Positions 1-6,812 are shown, counted from the first letter of the stretch. The stretch is 14,424 nucleotides of DNA from Piscirickettsiaceae bacterium (GCA_027019045.1 JALUXI010000126.1:1-14424), one strand, 5' to 3'. Numbers and translations are program-made. Notes: generated from the sequence alone by a model not told the origin.

Positions 1-1566
1 GGCGAGGTTGGTCACGCCGACCCCTAAAGTTCTACGACCGAGGCTGGAGTGCTTGGCAGCAGGGACGGGGTAGTCTTGATAATCCAGTAGGCTATCTAAA
101 GCTCGCACAATTAAATCGGAGAGTTCGGCTAGCTCATCTAAGTTTTCAATTTCCCCTAGGTTAAACGCAGATAGCGTACAGAGGGCAATTTCACCGTCAG
201 GGTCATTGACTTCGTTCAGTGGCTTAGTCGGTAGCGTGATTTCCAAGCAGAGATTTGATTGATGAATCGGGGCTTTTTCAGGGTTAAAAGCACTGTGGGT
301 ATTGGAGTGATCCACATTCTGCACATAGATTCGCCCTGTTTGTGCCCGTTCTTGTGCCAGTTGGGTAAAGAGGTCAATTGCCTTGAGTTTCTTCTTGCGG
401 ATGCTGTCATCGGCCTCATAGATTTGGTAAAGGCGTTCAAACTCGTCTTGATCAGCAAAGAAGGCTTCATATAACCCAGGGACATCGCTTGGGCTAAAGA
501 GGGTGATGTCACCGCCTGTAATCATGCGTTGATACATTAGGCGGTTAATCTGTACGCCGTAATCTAGGTGTCTTGCACGGTTCTCTTCGACCCCTCGGTT
601 ATTTTTTAGCACCAAAAGAGATTCAACTTCTAGGTGCCAGATAGGGTAGAAAAGTGTAGCTGCACCGCCTCTTACGCCGCCTTGTGAGCAGGATTTAACG
701 GCGGTTTGGAAATATTTGATAAAGGGAATCATCCCCGTGTGGAAGGCTTCTCCTCCACGAATTGGTGAACCTAGCGCTCGGATACGGCCGATATTCACCC
801 CGATACCTGCCCGTTGTGAGACATATTTCACAATAGAGGAGGCAGTGGCGTTGATGGAGTCTAAGGAGTCACCACACTCAATCAATACGCAAGAGCTGAA
901 TTGGCGAGTCGGGGTACGCACCCCAGACATAATCGGGGTGGGGAGAGAAAGTTTGAACCCTGAAGCCGCATCGTAGAATTTTTTGATGATGTCTAGTCGG
1001 GTCTCTTGGGGGTAGTGTGCGAAGAGACACATTGGAATCAGCATATAGATGAACTGAGGACTTTCGTAGATTTCGCCTGTCACGCGGTTTTGAACGAGGT
1101 ATTTGCCTTCTAGCTGTTTGACCGCAGCAAAGCTAAAGTTGAGGTCTCGGCTGTGGTCAATATAGTGGTTGAGCAGGTCAAGCTCTTCTTTGGTGTAGTC
1201 GGCAATAATCTGTTTGTCATATAGCCCTTTGTCCACCATTTTATGGATATGGTCGTGAAGGGTGGGGGGGAGGAAGCTGCCAAAGGCTTTTTTTCTTAGG
1301 TGGAAAATCGCTAAACGTGCAGCCAGATATTGGTAGTCAGGCGCCTCTTCGGAAATGAGATCGGCAGCAGATTTAATGATGGTTTCATGAATATCTGAGG
1401 TGGTCATGCCATCAAAGAACTGGATATGAGAGCGCAATTCCACTTCTGAGACGGATACGTTTTCCAGCCCTTCTGCCGCCCATGAGATCACACGGTGGAT
1501 TTTTTCAAGGTCTAAAGGTTCGGTGTTTCCATTGCGTTTGGTGACTTGGATGTTCTGTTGAGACAT
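1..1566 (-). CDS. nrdA: Class Ia ribonucleoside-diphosphate reductase, alpha (large) subunit; 3' end cut off by the window
   Basis: NrdA reduces ribonucleoside diphosphates to deoxyribonucleotides in the cytoplasm, working with the radical-bearing NrdB subunit. The frame is open for 522 codons from ATG at 1566 to the window edge; E. coli NrdA is about 760 residues, so roughly the last 240, with the C-terminal tyrosine relay and redox Cys pair, lie outside. Residues ~5-95 form the ATP cone (MSQQNIQVTKRNG start), the allosteric activity site. The catalytic cysteines are visible with an offset of one from E. coli: C226 (SSCVLIECGDS), C440 (SNLCLEITLPTKPL, the thiyl radical site, with N438 and E442) and C463 (CTLSAFNLG). 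The ATG gives the family's usual N-terminus. nrdB would be expected next, beyond base 1. Identity is very secure. Confidence 0.97.
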   Translation of the reverse strand, partial: MSQQNIQVTKRNGNTEPLDLEKIHRVISWAAEGLENVSVSEVELRSHIQFFDGMTTSDIHETIIKSAADLISEEAPDYQYLAARLAIFHLRKKAFGSFLPPTLHDHIHKMVDKGLYDKQIIADYTKEELDLLNHYIDHSRDLNFSFAAVKQLEGKYLVQNRVTGEIYESPQFIYMLIPMCLFAHYPQETRLDIIKKFYDAASGFKLSLPTPIMSGVRTPTRQFSSCVLIECGDSLDSINATASSIVKYVSQRAGIGVNIGRIRALGSPIRGGEAFHTGMIPFIKYFQTAVKSCSQGGVRGGAATLFYPIWHLEVESLLVLKNNRGVEENRARHLDYGVQINRLMYQRMITGGDITLFSPSDVPGLYEAFFADQDEFERLYQIYEADDSIRKKKLKAIDLFTQLAQERAQTGRIYVQNVDHSNTHSAFNPEKAPIHQSNLCLEITLPTKPLNEVNDPDGEIALCTLSAFNLGEIENLDELAELSDLIVRALDSLLDYQDYPVPAAKHSSLGRRTLGVGVTNLA

Positions 1567-1580
1567 GGTCTTGACTACCC

Positions 1581-1589
1581 TGTGAATAA
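1581..1589 (-). promoter_or_regulatory. DnaA box (TTATTCACA) close to the nrdA start codon
   Basis: On the minus strand the sequence is TTATTCACA, which fits the DnaA consensus TTATNCACA. It ends 14 bases before the nrdA ATG, inside the leader. DnaA control of nrdAB is established in E. coli. A single 9-mer may occur by chance, but two more DnaA-like sites lie upstream. Confidence 0.5.
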
Positions 1590-1722
1590 CTTTAAATAGC
1601 GTGAAAAATTTACATTCATGTGTCTTTTGCTGATTGAGTTAATAAATCAATGGCTTAAGCAAAAAACGCTCGATTTTGGTTTAAATTCTAAATTTATTTT
1701 ATTGTGCTTAAGGCGCGAAAGG

Positions 1723-1738
1723 ACACAATATATAGTTG
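1723..1738. promoter_or_regulatory. NrdR box 1 upstream of nrdA
   Basis: ACACAATATATAGTTG closely matches the NrdR consensus (ACACwATATATwGTGT type). NrdR represses ribonucleotide reductase genes and usually binds two boxes about three helical turns apart. This box is paired with 1755-1770, 32 bp start to start. It lies between the likely start point and the coding region. Confidence 0.75.
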
Positions 1739-1754
1739 AATGGGATTTAAAAGA

Positions 1755-1770
1755 ACGCAAAATATAGTGG
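1755..1770. promoter_or_regulatory. NrdR box 2 upstream of nrdA, over the likely -10
   Basis: ACGCAAAATATAGTGG is the second, slightly less perfect NrdR-like box. It overlaps the candidate nrdA -10 (TATATT on the minus strand, 1761-1766), a position where bound NrdR would block RNA polymerase. Exact 32-bp phasing with the box at 1723 is the strongest argument that both are real. Confidence 0.7.
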
Positions 1771-1789
1771 ATTTTGTTGGTTTATGCAA
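1761..1789 (-). promoter_or_regulatory. Candidate sigma-70 promoter for nrdA
   Basis: Reading the minus strand, TTGCAT (1784-1789) and TATATT (1761-1766) are separated by 17 bases. The -10 matches consensus at five of six positions; the -35 is weak (three of six). It sits about 195 bp from the nrdA ATG, leaving a long leader. Overlap with an NrdR box supports it. Confidence 0.45.
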
Positions 1790-1835
1790 TAGTTAAAATT
1801 GGCACCTTTTCCGTGTTAAGTATGATGAAAAAGGG

Positions 1836-1888
1836 TGTGGAAAAGTGGCTTGCTGCGTCTGTTTTAAAGTGTGTCAGCCTGTGGATAA
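1836..1888 (-). promoter_or_regulatory. Two DnaA-like boxes upstream of the nrdA promoter
   Basis: On the minus strand 1880-1888 reads TTATCCACA, a perfect high-affinity DnaA box, and 1836-1844 reads TTTTCCACA, one mismatch away. They lie 45-100 bp upstream of the candidate -35, as expected for activator or modulator sites. With the box at 1581 they make three in the 382-base gap 1567-1948, which otherwise holds no gene. No hairpin terminator for the SDR gene ending at 1949 was seen, so its transcript may run into this region. Confidence 0.6.
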
Positions 1889-1948
1889 CTTTGTGAAAAT
1901 GACAGGATTGAAATAAGAAAAAAATTGAAAAAAGTTTCGATTGAACGA

Positions 1949-2815
1949 TTAAGTTTTTTTATCGGTTCGAGAAAGGCTGAATGTTTGTAAAATTGCTTTA
2001 TAGCCAGATTGGTAGTTTGGATATTTAAATGTAAACCCCGTGGACTTGAGCTTTTGGTTGCTCAGTCGTTTATTGCTTCGCAATTGGCGTGAGTTTTCTG
2101 TGGGTTCTTGATGTTCTAGTTCATCAACATTGAGCCGTTCGGCTAGCCAGTCAATGATTTCGCAAGTAGGGGAAGGCTGATCATCTACTGCAATATACAG
2201 AGAGTCAAGGGGGTAACCTTGCTCGGCAAGTTGCATCAGATGGGCAAGTGCATTGATTGCATCTTCCGTATGAATCCGGTTGCTATAGATCCCTTCCATG
2301 CAGTGTGCTTTTCCTGATTTGACTAGGTCAATTAAGTGGGTGCGTCCTGGGCCATAGAGGCCGCCGAATCGAACTATGGTGGTTGGAAGAGCGACTTCGT
2401 TGAGTAAAGCTTCCCCTTGTAATAAGCGGCGAGCTGAAAAATTGCTATCAGAAGTGGGGCTATCTTCTGTCACCCATTCACCCTCACTTTGTCCAAACAC
2501 GGAGGTGCTGGAAGTAAAAAAGAGGTGTTTGGGTGGTTGGTTGGAAAGTGCATTAAGCAGGTTTTTAAGTCCTAAAACATAGGCTTGATAGTAGTTTGCG
2601 TCCTGATATTTCCCCGCAGAGGCGGTATAGAAGACATAATCATAAGACTCTGAAAGAGTTAGAGGCTGTGTCAGATCGTGGGCGAGAGTGGTAAACTCTG
2701 ATGGAATGGCTTCAGCATTGCGTCTTAAAGCTGTGACACTATGTCCCTGTTTGACAAGAACTTTCCCTAAGCGACATCCAATGTCTCCACACCCTGCAAT
2801 TAAAACTTTTGCCAT
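1949..2815 (-). CDS. NAD(P)-binding SDR-family protein, atypical YeeZ-like epimerase/dehydratase fold
   Basis: The product is 288 residues with a Rossmann nucleotide-binding start (AKVLIAGCGDIGCRLG, glycines 8, 10 and 13) and R31-R32 at the end of strand 2, which suggests NADP. TSSTSVFG (101-108) and FGGLYGPGR (150-158) are typical of extended SDR proteins of the YeeZ type. The catalytic YxxxK motif is missing: the equivalent stretch is SARRLLQGE (127-135), so it may bind cofactor without classical SDR chemistry. I chose ATG at 2815 over an in-frame TTG at 2830 because GGAAG sits 8 bases upstream of that ATG and the Rossmann strand starts at once. Substrate and pathway are unknown. It lies between the porin terminator and the nrdA promoter region and probably has its own promoter in 2816-2910. 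Confidence 0.82.
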   Translation of the reverse strand: MAKVLIAGCGDIGCRLGKVLVKQGHSVTALRRNAEAIPSEFTTLAHDLTQPLTLSESYDYVFYTASAGKYQDANYYQAYVLGLKNLLNALSNQPPKHLFFTSSTSVFGQSEGEWVTEDSPTSDSNFSARRLLQGEALLNEVALPTTIVRFGGLYGPGRTHLIDLVKSGKAHCMEGIYSNRIHTEDAINALAHLMQLAEQGYPLDSLYIAVDDQPSPTCEIIDWLAERLNVDELEHQEPTENSRQLRSNKRLSNQKLKSTGFTFKYPNYQSGYKAILQTFSLSRTDKKT

Positions 2816-2913
2816 CTGCTCCGCTTCCAAAAGTAAAAAGAGTATTTCGATTTTAGCGGATTTCGATGAAAAGGGTATGACAAAAGTTAAGAGAGTTTTA
2901 TTCAGATATTAAA

Positions 2914-2933
2914 AAACCCGCCGAAGCGGGTTT
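2914..2933 (-). terminator. Rho-independent terminator of the FadL-type porin gene
   Basis: An 8-bp perfect stem (AAACCCGC / GCGGGTTT) with a 4-base loop is followed, on the minus strand, by a run of T (2911-2916). It lies 26 bases past the porin stop codon and separates that gene from the SDR gene. Confidence 0.88.
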
Positions 2934-2959
2934 GATAAGCATTTAATCAATAGGATTGA

Positions 2960-4456
2960 TTAGAAGTCATAGCGAACCGAAACGGTATAGCCGATTTGGC
3001 TGTGTTTGGTTGTGCTGGTGCTTGGAATACCAGCTTGCTTACCTGTGTAATCGGTAAAGAAGGCTGAAGATACGGCCGAAGTGTCCACAGAGGTTTTATT
3101 TTCTGAAGCCATTACGACGGCAGCATCAATGGAAACGGTTTTGCTTAAGCTGTAGCCGCCACCAAATGTGATGTGGCTTTCAACTGTTGCAGGGAAGAAT
3201 AGGTTATTAAACATATTCGTTGCACCATTGGCATAAGCTTGCATTTGAGCTGCTTGAGTATTGGCCGCTGGTGTATTGTTTAGGTCTTTAATAGGGTTGT
3301 CTGCTTTGTTATATCCAGCTCCTAACCAGAAGCCTTTACCTTGATATTTAGCTCCTAAAGCAATAACAGTTTGGTCATCCCACTTAAAGTCTTTATAGCC
3401 TTTTGCTTCTGACCATTTGATCTGTTTGTAATCACCCGTTAAAGTAATTTTGCCCATTTTATAAGCTAACCCAAGGGATAATTCTGCAGGTTGTTCTAGA
3501 TTGTCAGAGAAGTTGAGACCAAAAGCTTTACCCGCTGTAGAGATTTGACCTTTATATTTCATATCAATAGCTGATTGATAGGCTAGACCAACAGTCAAGT
3601 TACCCATATCCATATAGGCACCAGCATTATATCCCCAGCCAAGATCAGAGGTGACACCCGAACCAACGGTTTGCATCAGTGGACTATTAGGTTGAGGTTG
3701 ACCATTTGAACCAACAGTCATAGGAAAGGTTGTGACTGAGCCAGCAGGGGTATTAGCATTACCATTTTGTCGGCCAGTAGTCGGTGTGCCTGTGGTAGAA
3801 GTGAGGTAAACGGGCTGACCATTTGGATCTGTTGCAGAAGTTTGCCCATCATGAACTTGGCTACGGAAATTAATATCTAGGGCGCCATACTGAAGAACAG
3901 GGGCGAAACCAAAGCCGAAGTTTTTAGTCTTGTATGAAAGTGAAGGAGCAAATTTCATAATCTGAAGGTTAGATTGGGCGTTAAATAGATCGTTATAGTC
4001 TGAATAATCTACCCCCATCCCTGCTGAACCAAACATCCCAATACCAAATGACAGGTTATCTGAAATGGGGTTAACAATTGAGACCTCTGGAATGACATTG
4101 GTGTCAGCAGCACTATCATGCATAACCACACTGTTATTAACAGGTGGATTAGGGACAGAACCACTTTGTAAATATCCCCCCATATTGCTATTAAGGTTGC
4201 TTTGGATGTTAGAACCAGATTTTACAGAAGGCTTAAATAGCGTGCCACCAAAAGAAATCTCATTGCCTTTAGCTTTGGCAAGTAGGGCTGGGTTGGCAAG
4301 GGCGTTTTCTGAGCCGTAGAAGGCGGCAACACCTGTTCCGCCGAGTGCGCGAGATTGGGCACCTAGACCAATTAGGTTGTCGCCATTGGTTGCCATTGCT
4401 GGTGTGGCTGCAATCATAGATGCCGTGATGGCTAATGCAATTCTAGTTTTCTTCAT
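2960..4456 (-). CDS. Outer membrane transport protein, OmpP1/FadL/TodX family
   Basis: FadL-type proteins are 14-stranded outer membrane barrels that let hydrophobic molecules (fatty acids, aromatics) diffuse in through a lateral opening. The 498-residue product has a Sec signal peptide cleaved after A22 (TPAMA), then the family's N-terminal plug signature: NGDNLIGLGAQSRALGGTGVA and ENALANPALLA. The C-terminus ends in aromatic YDF, the barrel assembly signal. ATG at 4456 is preferred to an in-frame TTG at 4480 because it begins the signal peptide MKKTRIALAI and GAGAG lies 8 bases upstream. Residues ~201-269 form a Gly/Asn/Thr/Pro-rich stretch, longer than the usual loop and likely extracellular. 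The gene stands alone, with its own terminator and a dyad-rich upstream region. Whether the substrate is a fatty acid or another hydrophobic compound cannot be told. Confidence 0.92.
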   Translation of the reverse strand: MKKTRIALAITASMIAATPAMATNGDNLIGLGAQSRALGGTGVAAFYGSENALANPALLAKAKGNEISFGGTLFKPSVKSGSNIQSNLNSNMGGYLQSGSVPNPPVNNSVVMHDSAADTNVIPEVSIVNPISDNLSFGIGMFGSAGMGVDYSDYNDLFNAQSNLQIMKFAPSLSYKTKNFGFGFAPVLQYGALDINFRSQVHDGQTSATDPNGQPVYLTSTTGTPTTGRQNGNANTPAGSVTTFPMTVGSNGQPQPNSPLMQTVGSGVTSDLGWGYNAGAYMDMGNLTVGLAYQSAIDMKYKGQISTAGKAFGLNFSDNLEQPAELSLGLAYKMGKITLTGDYKQIKWSEAKGYKDFKWDDQTVIALGAKYQGKGFWLGAGYNKADNPIKDLNNTPAANTQAAQMQAYANGATNMFNNLFFPATVESHITFGGGYSLSKTVSIDAAVVMASENKTSVDTSAVSSAFFTDYTGKQAGIPSTSTTKHSQIGYTVSVRYDF

Positions 4457-4541
4457 TGTTTGTTCTCTCTTGTTTTTCAATTAAGTTAGCGAAAAAGGTT
4501 TCGCTTTAAGCTCGAGTGATACTATGCCGGATTTATTTTGC

Positions 4542-4586
4542 TTTGACTAATCAAAAAAATTTTGTGGGCAATTAGCGTGGCTAATT
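4542..4586. promoter_or_regulatory. Two inverted repeats upstream of the FadL-type gene (operator candidates)
   Basis: 4542-4555 is TTTGA-N4-TCAAA and 4570-4586 is AATTAGC-GTG-GCTAATT, a perfect 7-bp dyad. Both are 85-130 bp upstream of the porin ATG, where promoter and operator would lie. I could not fix a convincing -35/-10 pair, and the binding protein is unknown. Confidence 0.35.
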
Positions 4587-4640
4587 TAAAGTTAGGGATG
4601 AAGGGGTAATAGTGTAATCAATTGATTTTTAAATAAAATT

Positions 4641-4674
4641 TAGACTTATTTGTCTATAAGATATGTTTATATCT
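4641..4674. promoter_or_regulatory. Adjacent A+T-rich dyads in the gap between porin and DUF302 genes
   Basis: TAGAC-N6-GTCTA (4641-4656) is followed two bases later by AGATAT-GTTT-ATATCT (4659-4674). Together with the dyads at 4542-4586 they are the only structure in the 337-base gap 4457-4793 besides the terminator at 4735-4764. They could be distal operator sites for the porin gene. Chance pairing in A+T-rich DNA is a real alternative. Confidence 0.25.
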
Positions 4675-4734
4675 AAAAAGATTTTATAAAAAAAATTTTG
4701 AATGTGCAGGAGAGCTATTTTGCTAGCTAATAAA

Positions 4735-4764
4735 AAAGCCGCCCTAAAATTTTAGGACGGCTTT
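4735..4764 (-). terminator. Rho-independent terminator of the DUF302 lipoprotein gene
   Basis: The arms AAAGCCGCCCTAAAA and TTTTAGGACGGCTTT form a 15-bp stem with a single odd pair, which becomes a G-U wobble in minus-strand RNA. A T run follows on that strand (4732-4737). It lies 30 bases past the stop codon at 4794. Confidence 0.85.
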
Positions 4765-4793
4765 GAGTTGCGTATGCTAAATGGTGTGGAGGC

Positions 4794-5381
4794 TTAGAAG
4801 TCGCCGGCAGCACCTTTTTCTAGCATTTCCCAGATGGTGTTACGGACTTTCATTGCTGCTTCTTTTAGATCTGGTGGAAGCTTTTTACCCATTTTGACCA
4901 TCATATCCATGTTCATAGAGTAAAGGGTCAGTTTTTCTTTGCCTGTTTTAGGATCTTTTTTACCAACGATGGTCACACGACAAGGTAAGAATCCACCCAT
5001 GGCAGGTGAGAAGTCTAGCATTTTTCGAGCGGTTTCTGGGTTACAGAAAGACATGACATAAACAGTATCAGACTTGATGCCACGAGCTTGAAGCTCTTTA
5101 GAGAGAGGCAGTTCTCCGACATTTTTGATGTTGTTGTTGGTTCCCACCGAGTTGATGGCATCAATCACATCTTCTAGCTCAACACCGTCTTCAACAGGCT
5201 TTTCCCACATGGTGGCGTAGGCGATGTCTCCTTCGCTTTTTACCCAGCGATCCCAGACTTGGTTAAAGGTGTCCCATGCGCCATCTTCAAGGTTTTGTGA
5301 GGCTTTAATGGTGCCACATCCTGATAGGGTGGCGATTGCACCAGCGACCAGCGCAGCTTTTGCAAGCGTAATGAGTTTCAT
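4794..5381 (-). CDS. DUF302-domain lipoprotein
   Basis: The 195-residue product starts with a lipoprotein signal peptide; the lipobox is LSGC with lipidated C22, and Gly follows, so outer membrane sorting is likely. Residues ~66-170 match the DUF302 pattern: an amphipathic segment with NIKNVGELPLSKELQARGI, the core YVMSFCNPETARKML (C113) and LPCRVTIVGKKD (C134). The two cysteines are typical of the family and could bind a ligand or pair with each other; the biochemical role of DUF302 is not established. ATG at 5381 is the natural start of the signal peptide, although the best ribosome binding site (GGAG) is a rather long 11-12 bases away. It has its own terminator and so is probably monocistronic, facing the same way as the FadL-type porin. 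Confidence 0.85.
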   Translation of the reverse strand: MKLITLAKAALVAGAIATLSGCGTIKASQNLEDGAWDTFNQVWDRWVKSEGDIAYATMWEKPVEDGVELEDVIDAINSVGTNNNIKNVGELPLSKELQARGIKSDTVYVMSFCNPETARKMLDFSPAMGGFLPCRVTIVGKKDPKTGKEKLTLYSMNMDMMVKMGKKLPPDLKEAAMKVRNTIWEMLEKGAAGDF

Positions 5382-5411
5382 AATTGATATGCTCCGTTTT
5401 GGTTTTTATTT

Positions 5412-5425
5412 GAGGGCGATCCCTC
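5412..5425 (-). other. Small hairpin in the leader of the DUF302 gene
   Basis: GAGGG-CGAT-CCCTC forms a 5-bp G+C stem about 30 bases upstream of the DUF302 ATG, in A+T-rich surroundings. It has no T run, so it is not a terminator. A leader stabilising hairpin or operator is possible; chance cannot be excluded. Confidence 0.25.
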
Positions 5426-5541
5426 TCGTATCAAGAAAGAAGGTTATCGCTTTATTCCCTAAAATGGAAATTAAATTTTTTGAGTGCTGATAACTTTATT
5501 TTATGAGGATAAGAGGTTACTAATATTATTTTATGCTGAAG

Positions 5542-5665
5542 CGTAACTACTCAGCTCACCCCTGAAATCCGCCACTTTTGCGTTGGAAAATGGTCATTTA
5601 CGACTTGTAAACTCACATTTTCCGCCTTAAATTGACGAATTTCAGGGGCAATCTGAGCAGTTACG
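5542..5665. repeat. 124-bp foldback (inverted-repeat) element downstream of pdxB
   Basis: The ends 5542-5571 and 5636-5665 are 30-base inverted repeats that match at 25 of 30 positions; both begin CGTAACT and share CCCCTGAAAT. Inside are further nested dyads: GGAAAATG (5585-5592) with CATTTTCC (5616-5623), and TTTAC-N5-GTAAA in the centre. The whole element could fold into one long hairpin. It starts 3 bases past the pdxB stop codon. It has no coding capacity, and no target duplication or T run was seen. Its form suits a dispersed non-autonomous repeat (MITE-like). The minus strand of the left arm spells PFSNAKVADFRGELSSYA, a tail I recall (unverified) in many small gammaproteobacterial hypothetical proteins. 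Confidence 0.8.
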
Positions 5666-5668
5666 GTG

Positions 5669-6796
5669 TCAACTGAAAGTTATACTAAAGCCTAGTTTTT
5701 CTAGTAGTGGGATGGGCTGGTCACTTTGAATACGGTGTTGATGCCATTCTCTGCGAATGGGGTAGTGACGGCGGTAGTCCTCAAAGGCTTGGTGGGTGGC
5801 TGCTATTTGGTGGTTGCGAATGGCTTGGTCGTCTTTTTCAATTGGATAAGCGCCATGGAGAGCTTGATAAATTTGTGCTTGTAAAGGGAGGGTGTGATCA
5901 ATCTGAATCGATTGAGGAGGTGAGGGGAGCAGTTGCTTCCATTCTTGCCTTTCAGGTTGTTGCCAAAATTGGCAGAGTGCTTGATAGACCATTTCACTGC
6001 CTGCTACTTTAGCTTCCAAACTATGGCCGGCAATATGGGGAGTGGCAATATCGGCTTTTTGGTAGAGTTCAGCGTCAATATAGGGTTCATTTTCCCAGCA
6101 GTCAATGACATTGGCGAAGGTGTTAGCGTGCATCCATGCGTTTTCATCGATAATGCCACCTCTGGCGGCATTGATGAGTATTTGATGTGGCTTGAGTTGT
6201 GAGAGGTGTTGGGCATTGATGAGGTGGCGGGTGGGGTGTTTACCCGTAAAAGTCAATGGCGTGTGGACGGTAATGATGTCAGCTTGCAGTGCCTCTTCAA
6301 GTGAAACAAAGTTTTGATTGCCCTCTTTTTCTTGACGAGGGGGGTCATTGAGGAGTGTTTTCCAGCCAAGAATTTCGGCTTTTTGCTGTACTAATTTGCC
6401 AACATGACCCACGCCAATAATCCCAATGGTGGGCAGGACTGGGGATTTTAGCAAATTCAGGTTTTTTTGCTGGGCGATGTGAAAGAGAGCGGTGAATATG
6501 TATTCAGCGACGGAGTTGGCGTTGCAGCCTTGGGCAGAATAGAAATGAATGTCTTTCTGTTTTAAATAGGTTTGGTCAATGTGGTCTAGTCCTACTACGG
6601 TACTACCGACAAATTGGACAGGGGTATGATCTAGCAGTTGGGCATTGATTTGGGTACGAGAGCGGATAATGAGGGCATCGACATTTTTAAGGTGTTGGTT
6701 TTGAATGTCTCGTCCTGGCATTAAGGTAACTTTGCCTAGGGATGAGAAGATGGCTTCGGCATAAGGGACGGCATCATCGATTAGAATATGTTTCAT
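5669..6796 (-). CDS. pdxB: Erythronate-4-phosphate dehydrogenase
   Basis: PdxB oxidises 4-phosphoerythronate, the second step of the DXP-dependent pathway to pyridoxal 5'-phosphate. The 375-residue product aligns throughout with E. coli PdxB (378): the N-terminus ILIDDAVPYAEAIFSSLG, VQFVGSTVVGLDHID, QGCNANSVAEYIF, the NAD-binding GVGHVG (128-133), HTPLTFTG and the 2-hydroxyacid dehydrogenase catalytic set R212 (NAARGG), E237 (ENEP) and H254 (TPHIAGHSLE). The C-terminal PdxB-only dimerisation part is present (RREWHQHR, LLEKLGF). ATG at 6796 is the only sensible start, yet no Shine-Dalgarno is visible: an 8-bp tandem repeat abuts the start codon. The gene is divergent from the hydrolase at 6844, with only 47 bases between, and its stop codon is next to a foldback repeat. 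Confidence 0.96.
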   Translation of the reverse strand: MKHILIDDAVPYAEAIFSSLGKVTLMPGRDIQNQHLKNVDALIIRSRTQINAQLLDHTPVQFVGSTVVGLDHIDQTYLKQKDIHFYSAQGCNANSVAEYIFTALFHIAQQKNLNLLKSPVLPTIGIIGVGHVGKLVQQKAEILGWKTLLNDPPRQEKEGNQNFVSLEEALQADIITVHTPLTFTGKHPTRHLINAQHLSQLKPHQILINAARGGIIDENAWMHANTFANVIDCWENEPYIDAELYQKADIATPHIAGHSLEAKVAGSEMVYQALCQFWQQPERQEWKQLLPSPPQSIQIDHTLPLQAQIYQALHGAYPIEKDDQAIRNHQIAATHQAFEDYRRHYPIRREWHQHRIQSDQPIPLLEKLGFSITFS

Positions 6797-6812
6797 TATG
6801 ACTATATGACTA
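6797..6812. repeat. Two 8-bp tandem copies abutting the pdxB start codon
   Basis: TATGACTA is repeated exactly twice in a row; on the minus strand TAGTCATA-TAGTCATA runs straight into the pdxB ATG, occupying the place of a ribosome binding site. It lies in the 47-base divergent gap shared with the hydrolase gene. Confidence 0.6.

Noticed and set aside
216..512. Open frame of 98 codons on the minus strand inside nrdA
   Set aside because: It is an out-of-frame shadow of nrdA, whose own frame continues through the region with all the catalytic motifs.
2816..2830. Upstream TTG start that would add five residues to the SDR protein
   Set aside because: The added codons overlap the GGAAG ribosome binding site for ATG 2815, and the Rossmann strand starts directly at that ATG.
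2844..2867. Direct repeat ATTTCGAT twice, 16 bp apart, upstream of the SDR gene
   Set aside because: Only 8 bases long with no other support as an operator; no promoter could be fixed around it.
5542..5665. Foldback element read as the rho-independent terminator of pdxB
   Set aside because: It is far longer than a terminator, and no T run follows either arm on the minus strand; it may still reduce readthrough.
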